Counted from the first letter of the stretch, positions 9,042-17,190 are shown. The stretch: 64,000 nt of DNA from Fulvivirga ligni (GCF_021389935.1 NZ_CP089979.1:4755001-4819000), one strand, 5' to 3'. Numbers and translations are program-made. Notes: a model not told the origin generated them from the sequence alone.

Positions 9042-10187
9042 TTTAAAATTCCTTCATCTATGAGTATATCTGCAATGCTGTTAGCTTTTCGAAAGGCTTC
9101 ACCTGAACCCAGGTTAGAGAGAACTACGATAGCAATACCTTCGTCAGGAAATCTGAGCAGCTGAGCGCTAATACCCCAATCGCCACCATCCCACGCTACT
9201 ATCTTATGTCCTCTGAACTCGCTGATATACAGACCAAAAGCCTGGTTATCCCGATCATGATTAAACTTAATGGTCTGGTGCATTAGATCGTAAAATGGCT
9301 GTCCTCCAAACTCCAGAGTCGTCATATTAACGCTCCACTTTTAGAAGATCATCTATGGTGCTAATTACCCCGCTTCCACCATAATGAGGCGATATTCTTG
9401 GGTGCTGGATGTATTCTCCCTCCTCCTTTAGTTGGATTCCATATTCCTTATAGCCCTCTACATATCTCGCATTTCTAGGATTATATGGGGTCACTCTATT
9501 CTTCACTATCTGAGTGGCATCATCATTAATAATCGTATTGAGCATCCCTAGAGGCTCAAATAGTCGTTTTTTAGCAAATTCGCTGAATGGAAGACCACTA
9601 ATTTCCTCTACTACTTTGGTGAGCAACATGAAGTTTACATTACAATAATCCCATTGATCTCCCGGCTTAAACTGTAGAGTATCAACGGCTAATGAAGTAG
9701 CTATACATTCATCAGTATCAAAGTAATTGAAGGTGACCCATGACTTTCCTCCCGGTCTTTTTAGCTTATGATAGTCAGTAATACCACTTGTGTTATAGAT
9801 CAAGTGCTTAATCCGAATGGTATCCGCATACTTATTTAATTCGGGAACAAACTTAGAGACAGGAGTTTCTAATGTAAGCTTTCCATCCAATATCAAAAGA
9901 GCAATGCAAGCCGCTGTAAATTGCTTCGAAACTGAGGCAATACTAAAAGCTGAGTTCGTTTCAATAGCAATTTTATAATCCAAATTGGCTGAACCATAAC
10001 CTTTTTTATAAAGTGTCTTCGCACCCTTTGAGATTCCTATAGCGTAGCCCGGTGTATTTAAATGATCAAAAGATGCAAACAGCGAATCGACCTTCTTCTG
10101 TACAGGTAAGGGTAGCTCTCCGGTATTTTTCTGAGCGAAAATGTATTGAGATACAAAACAAATGAGAACCAGAATGATGTATTTCAT
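9038..10187 (-). pseudogene. Serine hydrolase (beta-lactamase family), broken by a single-base frameshift
   Basis: Two adjacent frames together make one S12-family hydrolase. The 5' part (9327-10187, 286 codons) has a signal peptide (F-V-S-Q-Y-I-F-A-Q), the catalytic S-V-S-K near residue 88 and Y-C-N near residue 185; it stops after D-L-L-K-V-E-R. The 3' part (9038-9325, 95 codons) carries the expected C-terminus (G-G-Q-P-F-Y-D-L-M, W-D-G-G-D-W-G, L-S-N-L-G). Removing one base at 9329-9330 restores V-E-R-N-M-T-T-L-E-F-G-G, the expected family continuity. This is either a real frameshift mutation or a sequencing error. The third motif is W-D-G instead of the usual H-x-G, so activity is uncertain even if intact. 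Confidence 0.85.
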
Positions 10188-10323
10188 GGAAATGTATGAT
10201 GAATCTAATTAAGGAAACGTCTCACCATCACTTCGCTCAACCCGCTATTTCCTGACTAAGGTAACGTCCAAATAATCAGAACAATATATAAACTTGATAC
10301 TTTTCAGGTAGTATAGTTATGCC

Positions 10324-10647
10324 CTACTCCTGATCAGGGTCAATATCATTTAATTTAAAAGCAACTGGCATAACTATCCGAACAGGATTTTCAGGCTTAT
10401 TCCAAGGTCCTTTTTCCTTCACTACTCTAATTGCTTCCTTCTCATAACTTTCCTTGGTGGCTTTGGAGCAACCTTCACAATCCATTTTCTTCACTTTGAA
10501 TTTGGATAAACTACCGTCTTTCTTTATTACAAAGGAAAGTACAAGATGAACAGAATCAGACTGATCAGCTTTAGTATTATTCTGTGCTAATGCGGAAACT
10601 GATAAACAAAAGCATATCGCTAAGAGCAAGAATTTGAATGATTTCAT
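10324..10647 (-). CDS. Exported stand-alone TonB C-terminal-like domain protein
   Basis: A 107-residue protein with a clear signal peptide (residues 1-22, ending S-A-L-A-Q). The mature part resembles the C-terminal domain of TonB-type energy transducers in Bacteroidota: V-L-S-F-V-I-K-K-D-G-S-L, then E-A-I-R-V-V near residue 77, G-P-W-N-K-P, and M-P-V-A-F-K-L near the end. Unlike a real TonB it has no membrane anchor and no proline-rich spacer, and it contains a C-x-x-C (D-C-E-G-C) in the middle. It probably does not energise receptors; a periplasmic binding or adaptor role is a guess. It stands alone, with at least 75 nt of non-coding DNA on each side. Confidence 0.6.
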   Translation of the reverse strand: MKSFKFLLLAICFCLSVSALAQNNTKADQSDSVHLVLSFVIKKDGSLSKFKVKKMDCEGCSKATKESYEKEAIRVVKEKGPWNKPENPVRIVMPVAFKLNDIDPDQE

Positions 10648-10726
10648 CGGATAAATTACAATTAGTAAAGGATAAATATAATTTAAAGATAAATGATATT
10701 CACTGCCTTTTCCAAACTCTTTATAC

Positions 10727-11683
10727 TTAAACCATAGTTAAGACTACATTACCCGTTTTCTGCCCCTTCATTACGTAATCATAAGCCTCAGCTATTTTTT
10801 CCAGATGGAACTCCCGATCAATAACGGGTTTGAATTTTCCAGCTCCCAGCAACTTTGTAATATATGGAATGGTCTTTTTCTTATTGTAAGGTACTGGGAA
10901 CACCACTTTATTCTTCATAAATGGAGAAACAAGAGCATAAAACACGTTCTCTGCATTTGGCCCTAGTTCAGAGGATATATAAATGCCTTTCTTTTTTAAT
11001 AGCGGCTTACACTTCTTTAATCTGCTTTTACCCACCGAATCAAAAATGAAATCGTATCTATCATCGTCTTTCGTGAAATCGGCCTTGGTGTAATCAATAA
11101 CCTTATCTGCTCCCAATGATTTCATAAGATCTATGTTCTTAGTATTGCAGGTGACAGTCACCTGCACATCATACTGTTTTACAAACTGCAGCAAGGCTGA
11201 TCCAATAGCTCCTGTAGCTCCGTTAATCAGTATCTTCTGACCTGGCTGAATATTTACTTTGTGAATGAAGGTGTAGGCATAATGTGCTCCCTCCAGACTT
11301 GCAGCGGCGTTTTTATAATCTAGTTGCTTTGGAATTAAAAATACGTCATCCTCATTTACCAATACTCCTTCTGCCTGAGATTGTGAACCTGTATCAGTAA
11401 AACCAAAAACACGATCCCCAACTTTTACTGAGGTGACATCCTCTCCAACTTTCATCACCTCTCCTGAAAAATCAGTTCCAATAACTATCTTTCTCGGCTT
11501 AGAAAAACCCAGGACGAAACGCATAATGAAAGGCTTAGCGGTAAGGTTGGCACAATCTGTACGGTTAACCGTGGTAGCATGAACCTTCACTAACACTTGA
11601 TTTGCTTTAGGGACTGGAATATTGATAGTTTCCAGATTAATCTGATCGGAATCTCCATATTCCCTTCTAACTGCCGCTTTCAT
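10727..11683 (-). CDS. Zinc-independent MDR alcohol dehydrogenase (quinone oxidoreductase-like)
   Basis: A 318-residue NADPH-dependent oxidoreductase. It begins M-K-A-A-V-R-R-E-Y-G, the standard opening of this family, which is why ATG 11683 is preferred over the ATG three codons upstream. The GroES-like N-terminal domain has V-H-A-T-T-V-N-R-T-D and V-G-D-R-V-F-G-F. The Rossmann domain has I-N-G-A-T-G-A-I-G-S-A, and V-I-D-Y-T follows. The structural-zinc cysteines of classical alcohol dehydrogenases are missing, which points to a quinone/enone reductase activity. There is no operon partner. Confidence 0.88.
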   Translation of the reverse strand: MKAAVRREYGDSDQINLETINIPVPKANQVLVKVHATTVNRTDCANLTAKPFIMRFVLGFSKPRKIVIGTDFSGEVMKVGEDVTSVKVGDRVFGFTDTGSQSQAEGVLVNEDDVFLIPKQLDYKNAAASLEGAHYAYTFIHKVNIQPGQKILINGATGAIGSALLQFVKQYDVQVTVTCNTKNIDLMKSLGADKVIDYTKADFTKDDDRYDFIFDSVGKSRLKKCKPLLKKKGIYISSELGPNAENVFYALVSPFMKNKVVFPVPYNKKKTIPYITKLLGAGKFKPVIDREFHLEKIAEAYDYVMKGQKTGNVVLTMV

Positions 11684-11821
11684 TTGTAGCATATGTAAAT
11701 CACCTTTATAGCACTGCTCCTTAAAGCAAATGCACGTCTATAACATTTTAATCTACAAATGAATACGAGCTAAACCAAGTATTGGTTCTATATCTAATAA
11801 GTGTTAATGGATTTTCGATGA

Positions 11822-12526
11822 TTAGAGTGTCACAATTTCTGTAGACTCAATTTTACTACCGACTATATTAATTATCCGATACCCAAAGGTTGAATTTGAC
11901 ACTGCTATTTCAGGGGCATCTTTCAAAATTTGGTAGGAACCAGCATGAGTAATCACCTGTTTAATATTACCCTTTTGTTGCTCGTCGTTCATGTGGTAAT
12001 GACCACAAAAAATGGTTATATCCGTTTCTGCAGCATTTAGAATAGCTTTCACTTCAGATCTATTATGTAACGGATACATTTCGTCGATCTTTGTCTTTAC
12101 TGGCAACACAGGATGGTGCACAAATAACAACACTGACTTGTTCGTTTCAACGGCAGTTTTCAGCCAATTGAGCTGTTCTTGGCTAATTTTCTCAGAAGAT
12201 GAATCCATAAAGAGGTATTTGAAGTGGTCATCTTCCATTTCATAATAGATTTCGTTGCTTTGGTTACAGGGATTATAATGCTTAGAAACCTCAGCAAATT
12301 CATCATGATTACCCAAAATAATATGAGTAGAAAAAGCCTTTAGAGAATCAAAAAAGAGTTCATGAGAACTGGCAGCACCAATATCTCCTCCAAAAACCAC
12401 TTCCTTAATTCCCTTACTATGAAGGCTTTCTAAAATCTTATCCCAATTTTGTTGAGCATTTACGCCCTGATCTATCGGAAATTGTTCATCAAAATGTATG
12501 TCGGAAACGAAAGCTATAGTTTTCAA
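11822..12526 (-). CDS. Calcineurin-like metallophosphoesterase
   Basis: A 234-residue cytoplasmic phosphoesterase with all five metal-binding motifs in order: S-D-I-H-F-D near residue 8, G-G-D-I-G near 46, G-N-H-D-E near 72, V-H-H-P near 138 and G-H-Y-H near 175. The compact length resembles the cyclic-nucleotide phosphodiesterase (CpdA)-like group, but the substrate cannot be fixed from sequence. No neighbour indicates a pathway. Confidence 0.88.
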   Translation of the reverse strand: MKTIAFVSDIHFDEQFPIDQGVNAQQNWDKILESLHSKGIKEVVFGGDIGAASSHELFFDSLKAFSTHIILGNHDEFAEVSKHYNPCNQSNEIYYEMEDDHFKYLFMDSSSEKISQEQLNWLKTAVETNKSVLLFVHHPVLPVKTKIDEMYPLHNRSEVKAILNAAETDITIFCGHYHMNDEQQKGNIKQVITHAGSYQILKDAPEIAVSNSTFGYRIINIVGSKIESTEIVTL

Positions 12527-12625
12527 AGGGATTTAGGTTATTAGTTTGAATTTCCTTCAAATATAAACAAGAAGCCGTTAGAAATACAGCTTCTCGTTTA
12601 GCTCTCATAACCTTCTCATTAAATG

Positions 12626-13144
12626 CTAATTAAGGTGCCATTTATCGGCTAGTTCTTTATTATATCCGTCACCTTCTTTCGGATTAGGCTCACCTTTTCC
12701 GGTGGTTATCAACTTATATAAGCTGTTTCCAACATAGTTATTCCAACCATCTCGGCACACATTAAAACATTCATTAAATGCTGTGAGTCCTTCCTGTGTA
12801 AAGGTAAGTTTAGTGCCATGCTCTAATGCTTCAATATTGAAGATCAGATGGTTTCCCACCCATTCATTTTCGTCATCTACAAATTGAAAACTATTTTCAA
12901 TCACTTCCCAAACCACTTTTTGGCCCGGCTGAAGGTCTACCACTTTCATCTTGCAAAGATGGATATCCTTATAATGGTAAAACCATTCCCTATTCAGCTC
13001 ATCCGTTGGTCCCTCAATTTCCTCTGACCACCAGGCACGTACATTATTAATAGCGTCATAAACCTCTTGAGGAGTTTGACTTACCTCTATACTTATGGTA
13101 TAATTATCTTTTTGCTTTTTATCCTTTACTATTGATTGTTCCAT
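12626..13144 (-). CDS. SRPBCC/AHSA1-like protein
   Basis: A 172-residue START-like (activator of Hsp90 ATPase homologue type) protein: I-S-I-E-V-S-Q-T-P-Q-E-V-Y-D-A-I at the N-terminus, V-R-A-W-W-S-E near residue 38, and a C-terminal helix D-G-W-N-N-Y-V-G-N-S-L. It is a paralogue of the next gene upstream (13184-13651); both share N-V-R-x-W-W, a two-cysteine E/F-C-x-x-x-C patch and W-x-x-Y. In Bacteroidota such proteins are often paired with stress-linked regulators. The pair is divergent from a GlxA-type regulator gene, which may control it. Confidence 0.85.
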   Translation of the reverse strand: MEQSIVKDKKQKDNYTISIEVSQTPQEVYDAINNVRAWWSEEIEGPTDELNREWFYHYKDIHLCKMKVVDLQPGQKVVWEVIENSFQFVDDENEWVGNHLIFNIEALEHGTKLTFTQEGLTAFNECFNVCRDGWNNYVGNSLYKLITTGKGEPNPKEGDGYNKELADKWHLN

Positions 13145-13183
13145 AGGATGTTAGTTTTTTAATTTATGAATTGTGAAGAAAGA

Positions 13184-13651
13184 TTAACTGAGCTTAGATT
13201 TTAGAGCATTTAAGTATTGAGTCCAGGCACCTGAACAGTTACCATAACATTCAAATTTTGGCACCAGACCATCATGGATAAATGTCACTTTTGTTTTCTC
13301 ACCCAAATCAGCTATCTCAAAGCCGAAATGAGTACCTATCCATTCATCCATTTTTGATAAAAAACTGAGCCTGCATTCAAGCACTTCCCACATCACTTTC
13401 TCATCTTGCTGCAGTAATGCCAGCTTTTGCTTGGTTTTATGCACACCATCTCCTGCCAGGAACTCAAATTCATCACCTAAATTCTGGCTATTACCCGTGA
13501 TGGTTTCATCAAAAATTCCTACCCACCAGTTCCTTACATTTCTTACAAACTCAAATACTTCATGAGCCGACTGAGGGCTTTCAAAACTATAGGTGAAACT
13601 GTCAGCCACGCGGGCTCCTTGTTTCTGTGTTTTTAGATCTTGTGTTTGCAT
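13184..13651 (-). CDS. SRPBCC/AHSA1-like protein (paralogue)
   Basis: A 155-residue START-like protein with T-Y-S-F-E-S-P-Q-S-A-H-E-V-F-E-F-V near the N-terminus, then V-R-N-W-W and a closing helix G-A-W-T-Q-Y-L-N-A-L. The frame extends upstream to 13708, but ATG 13651 fits the length and alignment of its neighbour 12626-13144. The two genes lie 39 nt apart and are probably co-transcribed. The ligand is unknown. Confidence 0.85.
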   Translation of the reverse strand: MQTQDLKTQKQGARVADSFTYSFESPQSAHEVFEFVRNVRNWWVGIFDETITGNSQNLGDEFEFLAGDGVHKTKQKLALLQQDEKVMWEVLECRLSFLSKMDEWIGTHFGFEIADLGEKTKVTFIHDGLVPKFECYGNCSGAWTQYLNALKSKLS

Positions 13652-13761
13652 ATCAGTTGATTTTTTAAAATGGTTCAATTTTATGCCTGGCAATTTCAAA
13701 TATGACAAATGTAGCGTCCTAATTCACCACTTAAAATGGTATATATAGACATCTTTGAGGG

Positions 13762-13792
13762 TTGAATCAGACAACACATTCTTTTATCTTTG
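13762..13792 (+). promoter_or_regulatory. Candidate Bacteroidota promoter for the GlxA-type regulator
   Basis: TATCTTTG at 13785-13792 fits the Bacteroidota -7 element TAnnTTTG, with TTG at 13762-13764 at a 20-nt spacing as a partial -33 element. The start site would fall only a few nucleotides before ATG 13805, giving a very short leader. Confidence 0.4.
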
Positions 13793-13804
13793 TTAAAAAA
13801 ATCT

Positions 13805-14797
13805 ATGAAGACGCTAGTTATACTTGTACCTAATGGGCAGAACAATCTGAGCAGCATTGTAGGTACTTATAAAATCTTTGACAGGGCAAACACCTGTATG
13901 GAAAAGCAAGGCCAGGAGCCTATGTTCAATATAATTCTGGCCGGCACAAGTAAACATGTAGATTTTCATGGTAGTCTTTTTACTGTTAATATTCAAAAAT
14001 ATATTAGCGAAATAGATCAGGCCGACCTTATCATTATACCTTCATTAAATCATAACTTCAAAAAGGCCCTTGAAGGAAATGATGAATTAATTGCCTGGGT
14101 AAGAACTCAATACAAAAAAGGATCTGAAATAGCGAGCATCTGCACAGGAGCCTTCATATTGGCGGCGACAGGTATTATGTCTGGCAAAAGTTGCTCCACC
14201 CACTGGTCCGTGGCCGAAGATTTTCGTCTTATGTTTCCGGCAATCAACTTGCAACCAGAAATGTTGATTACTGATGAAAATGGCATCTACACTAATGGTG
14301 GCGGCTTCTCATTTCTCAACCTGGCCTTGTATCTGATTGAGAAATTTTATGGAAGAGAAATCGCTTTATTCTGTGCTAAAGTTTTTCAAATTGATGTTTC
14401 AAGAAACACTCAATCTGAATTCTCCATATTCAATGGTCAGAAACTACATGATGACCTTGTGATACAGGAGGCACAACAATACCTGGAAGAAAACTACCAG
14501 GAAAAGTTTTCAATTGACTCTCTCGCATCGCGCTATAGTATAGGCAGGCGCAGCTTTGACCGCAGATTTAAAAAAGCTACTAGCTTCACCCCTCTGGAAT
14601 ATTTACAGCATGTAAAGGTGGAAGCAGCAAAAAAAGCCTTTGAAAACACAAGACAAAACATTAGCGAAGTCATGTATGAGGTCGGCTATAATGACACGAA
14701 GGCGTTTAGAGAGGTGTTCAGCAAAATAACCGGACTAAGTCCTATCGATTATCGAATGAAATACAATAAGGAAAAAGCTTTGATTGTAGGCGCTTAA
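13805..14797 (+). CDS. GlxA-type AraC transcriptional regulator with DJ-1/PfpI domain
   Basis: A 330-residue regulator. Residues about 1-180 form a DJ-1/PfpI-like (glutamine-amidotransferase-like) domain, with the nucleophile-elbow segment I-A-S-I-C-T-G-A-F-I-L-A holding the conserved cysteine. Residues about 220-325 hold two AraC helix-turn-helix motifs: S-I-D-S-L-A-S-R-Y-S-I-G-R-R-S-F-D-R-R-F and the closing I-S-E-V-M-Y-E-V-G-Y-N-D-T-K-A-F. ATG 13805 (M-K-T-L-V-I-L) is preferred over a TTG five codons upstream. The gene is divergent from two SRPBCC genes, which are its likely targets. Confidence 0.9.
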   Translation: MKTLVILVPNGQNNLSSIVGTYKIFDRANTCMEKQGQEPMFNIILAGTSKHVDFHGSLFTVNIQKYISEIDQADLIIIPSLNHNFKKALEGNDELIAWVRTQYKKGSEIASICTGAFILAATGIMSGKSCSTHWSVAEDFRLMFPAINLQPEMLITDENGIYTNGGGFSFLNLALYLIEKFYGREIALFCAKVFQIDVSRNTQSEFSIFNGQKLHDDLVIQEAQQYLEENYQEKFSIDSLASRYSIGRRSFDRRFKKATSFTPLEYLQHVKVEAAKKAFENTRQNISEVMYEVGYNDTKAFREVFSKITGLSPIDYRMKYNKEKALIVGA

Positions 14798-14810
14798 CCT
14801 ACTTAAGCTC

Positions 14811-15248
14811 TCAGTTTTCAACATTTTGATGGAATTTGATTCCGGCATGAATTGCTTCCTTCAATACCTCTAAGTCAATCACTTCCAGCGACTTAAAATG
14901 AATGCAATAGCCCGTAACCTTTGCTTTACCTATACTTTTACCGAAGTTATTGGCCAGATACTTTTTATCATCTAACCCCATAATATAAATAGATATTCCG
15001 GTGGTGTTAGCACTCATTCCTATTTGATAAAAATCTCGCGTTTTGCCATTAGCATAATGAATGGTGTAAGCACCATAGCCTATACTTGGATTAGAAACCA
15101 CCTTTCCTTCATCATTCTTACCATCTAGAAACCAAAGTGGAGCTCCTGGCATCATTTCCAGGATAATATCGTGCAGCTTCTGCATTTCACCAGCCGTTGA
15201 TTCAGGCTGTGATTTAAGGTATGCTGTGATTTGGGATTCTGTGTTCAT
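14811..15248 (-). CDS. DUF1801 domain protein
   Basis: A 145-residue small cytoplasmic protein of the YdhG-like/DUF1801 group: E-M-Q-K-L-H-D-I-I-L near the start, P-S-I-G-Y-G-A-Y-T-I-H-Y in the middle, and G-K-A-K-V-T-G-Y-C-I-H-F-K-S-L near the C-terminus. The frame is open for 52 more codons to 15404, but those run through a palindromic repeat and are not part of the protein, so I start at ATG 15248 (M-N-T-E-S-Q). It lies downstream of azoreductase and an ECF sigma factor gene and could be part of their regulon. Biochemical role unknown. Confidence 0.8.
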   Translation of the reverse strand: MNTESQITAYLKSQPESTAGEMQKLHDIILEMMPGAPLWFLDGKNDEGKVVSNPSIGYGAYTIHYANGKTRDFYQIGMSANTTGISIYIMGLDDKKYLANNFGKSIGKAKVTGYCIHFKSLEVIDLEVLKEAIHAGIKFHQNVEN

Positions 15249-15362
15249 AAGTCTGGTATAATTATTAAAACAAAGATAATAAGACATCCATGCTTCAAAC
15301 GTGCTTAATGCAGCAATCTGAAGGTCGATTGCGTCATTGGTTTGGAAGTACTGAATAGTAGA

Positions 15363-15399
15363 GACTCCGGCTCTTCGCTGCGCTACGGCCGGAGTGACG
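15363..15399. repeat. REP-like palindromic repeat, copy 1
   Basis: A 37-bp GC-rich element with inverted ends ACTCCGGC / GCCGGAGT around a CGCTGCGCT core. It matches 17060-17096 at 35 of 37 positions. It is far richer in GC than the flanking DNA and opens a false N-terminal extension on the DUF1801 frame. Confidence 0.8.
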
Positions 15400-15418
15400 C
15401 TCAATAAATCATGAATAG

Positions 15419-16048
15419 TTAGCCAGTTTGCAAAATTTGCCGTTGAAACAAAGCATCAATCTTGCCTTTGGTCACCAGTTCATTTTTCTTCAAAATATTG
15501 GCATCGGTAGTTCCCTCCAATGAAAAATGATTCTGCTCCACAATTCCCATATGCCTTAAAATTACCTGAAGATACTGTTCCTGAAAATCTAACTGTTCCA
15601 TGGGTGTGCCTCTATAAGCTCCACCTTTCACCGTTACAACATGAGCTGTTTTATCATTCAAAAGACCATAATAGCCTTTTTCGTTCATACCAAAAGTTCG
15701 CCCAATCCTCACCACCTGATCCAGGTAGGCTTTAAGGCAAGAAGGTACATTTAAATTATATAACGGACTGCTGATCAGCACTTCATCTGCGGTGACCAAC
15801 TCTTCTATCAATTCATCTGATAAGGCCAGGGCATCTCTTAGTTCAGCTGTCATGTACTCTTGTGGCGTGAAAAAGCCTTCAATGGTTTTGTTTTGGATAT
15901 GAGGCAAACTCTGCATAGCCAAATCCCGGTATTTCACCTTTGCCTCAGGATTAACCGCTCTCCAATTTTCCTCAAAATAATCGGCTAGCGACCGCGAATG
16001 TGAGCCCTCAGTTCGAGCACTGCAATCAATTCTTAGTAATGTTTTCAT
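15419..16048 (-). CDS. azoR: FMN-dependent NADH-azoreductase
   Basis: A 209-residue flavodoxin-fold reductase. It opens M-K-T-L-L-R-I-D-C-S-A-R, then S-H-S-R-S-L-A-D-Y-F (FMN phosphate binding), S-S-P-L-Y-N-L-N-V-P-S near residue 95, and V-T-V-K-G-G-A-Y near residue 140. These are AzoR/NQO-like signatures for two-electron reduction of quinones and azo compounds. ATG 16048 is chosen over the upstream ATG at 16090 because the family begins at this point. The upstream neighbour is an ECF41-like sigma factor (60-nt gap), a group whose genes sit beside small oxidoreductases, so regulation by that factor is likely. Confidence 0.88.
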   Translation of the reverse strand: MKTLLRIDCSARTEGSHSRSLADYFEENWRAVNPEAKVKYRDLAMQSLPHIQNKTIEGFFTPQEYMTAELRDALALSDELIEELVTADEVLISSPLYNLNVPSCLKAYLDQVVRIGRTFGMNEKGYYGLLNDKTAHVVTVKGGAYRGTPMEQLDFQEQYLQVILRHMGIVEQNHFSLEGTTDANILKKNELVTKGKIDALFQRQILQTG

Positions 16049-16107
16049 TCTATGATTTTTAAAAGTTCGATAGAATGACAAACACATCATAAAAAACGTG
16101 ACACTGG

Positions 16108-16947
16108 TTAAACCTCTTGCCCCAGCTTACTCGGGTCAATAATGGAATAAATGCCTTTAATCTTTCCGGCTTCCACTTCAAACACCTGACAGTTATATAA
16201 TCCACCATTTTGATAAAAGAAAATAGCGGGCTGGTGGTTTACTTGTCCTACCTTAAATTCCAATCCATTTAAAAACGCCTTGTACACATAAAGTAATAAT
16301 TTAGAAGCAGCCCTAACGCCGGTAGTCAGTTCTCTCACCACCTTAATGTCTTCACCACCATCGGCAGCCAATAATATATCTTCTGATAACAGTTTCTCTA
16401 GGGCGTCAATATCGGCCTCCTTCATAGCATATACATATTTTTCTATGAAGGAATTATCCACTGGCTTGTTGAATCGCCTCTCAGTTTTATAATCGGTCAG
16501 CTTACTTTTCGCACGGCTGAGTAGCTTTCGTGAGTTTTCCACCGAAAATCCAAAAGTCTCAGCCATTTCCTGATGAGAATAATCAAAGGCCTCTTTTAAT
16601 ACAAATACAGCCCGTTCCCTGGCCGTTAACTTCTCCAGCAGCACCAATAAAGAATAAGACAGAATCATCTCCCGATCAATGTTAAAGGCCATGTTTTCAG
16701 TAGAAACCGGCTCAGGAAGCCATACTTTATCCGCTATCATTTTGCTCTTCCTATTCTTCAGATTAATAGCATGATTCACCGTAAGTTTGATCAGAAACCC
16801 CTCTTCATTACGGATATCCTCCTTATCAAGAGCATGATATTTTATCAGCACATCCTGAATAGCATCCTTTGCATCTTCCGCAGAGCCTAATATGTTATAA
16901 GCGAATGGAAACAGCCTGTGGCGGTAGTTCTCGTAGTTCAAAATCAA
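16108..16947 (-). CDS. ECF41-like sigma factor with C-terminal NTF2-like domain
   Basis: A 279-residue extracytoplasmic-function sigma factor. Region 2 spans about residues 7-72, the ECF41-type linker motif W-L-P-E-P is at 76-80, and region 4 is at about 105-160 (L-T-A-R-E-R-A-V-F-V-L-K). A SnoaL/NTF2-like extension of about 110 residues contains D-G-G-E-D at 196-200, matching the ECF41 D-G-G-G-K signature except in its last two positions. In ECF41 factors this extension controls activity in place of a separate anti-sigma factor. No ATG lies near the start of region 2: the frame opens with TTG 16947 just after an in-frame stop, so a TTG start (16947 or 16941) is needed. It probably drives itself and azoR. 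Confidence 0.88.
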   Translation of the reverse strand: MILNYENYRHRLFPFAYNILGSAEDAKDAIQDVLIKYHALDKEDIRNEEGFLIKLTVNHAINLKNRKSKMIADKVWLPEPVSTENMAFNIDREMILSYSLLVLLEKLTARERAVFVLKEAFDYSHQEMAETFGFSVENSRKLLSRAKSKLTDYKTERRFNKPVDNSFIEKYVYAMKEADIDALEKLLSEDILLAADGGEDIKVVRELTTGVRAASKLLLYVYKAFLNGLEFKVGQVNHQPAIFFYQNGGLYNCQVFEVEAGKIKGIYSIIDPSKLGQEV

Positions 16948-17059
16948 GTTTTATGATAGTGACAATTTAGTGGGTAAAAACGTGACAAAGGTTGCGGGGG
17001 TTTTGTTGGTGGATGTTTGGATAATGGGTCTTGGTTAGGGTTGATGGGCTGAACGGTAA

Positions 17060-17096
17060 GACTCCGGCTCTACGCTGCGCTGCGGCCGGAGTGACG
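17060..17096. repeat. REP-like palindromic repeat, copy 2
   Basis: A 37-bp element identical to 15363-15399 except at two positions. The inverted ends are ACTCCGGC (17061-17068) and GCCGGAGT (17085-17092). The pair brackets the azoR/ECF41 genes in the same orientation. Confidence 0.8.
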
Positions 17097-17100
17097 AGAG

Positions 17101-17190
17101 GAAAAGGCTACGGCCGGAGTGACGAGGGAGAGAAGAGCTAGGGTCACAGTGACGAGAGAGAAGAAAGCTACAGCCAAAGTAATGATAAGC
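17101..17190. repeat. Degenerate tandem repeat, period 30, three units
   Basis: Three consecutive 30-nt units (17101-17130, 17131-17160, 17161-17190) share a GCTA ... AGTGACGAG pattern. Each unit keeps the right half of the REP-like element and decays with distance from the full copy at 17060. It appears to have grown out of that element by tandem duplication. An open frame through it encodes only repeats. Confidence 0.65.

Noticed and set aside
9038-9325. Independent 95-residue gene
   Set aside because: It has no start context or N-terminal domain of its own and exactly completes the upstream hydrolase after a one-base correction.
9327-9331. Programmed ribosomal frameshift in the serine hydrolase
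   Set aside because: No slippery heptamer or downstream pseudoknot is evident, and the family does not use frameshifting; mutation or sequencing error is simpler.
15249-15404. N-terminal extension of the DUF1801 protein
   Set aside because: The extra codons cover a REP-like palindrome; the family starts at ATG 15248.
17101-17190. CRISPR array
   Set aside because: The 30-nt units follow one another without spacers and are degenerate; a plain tandem repeat fits better.
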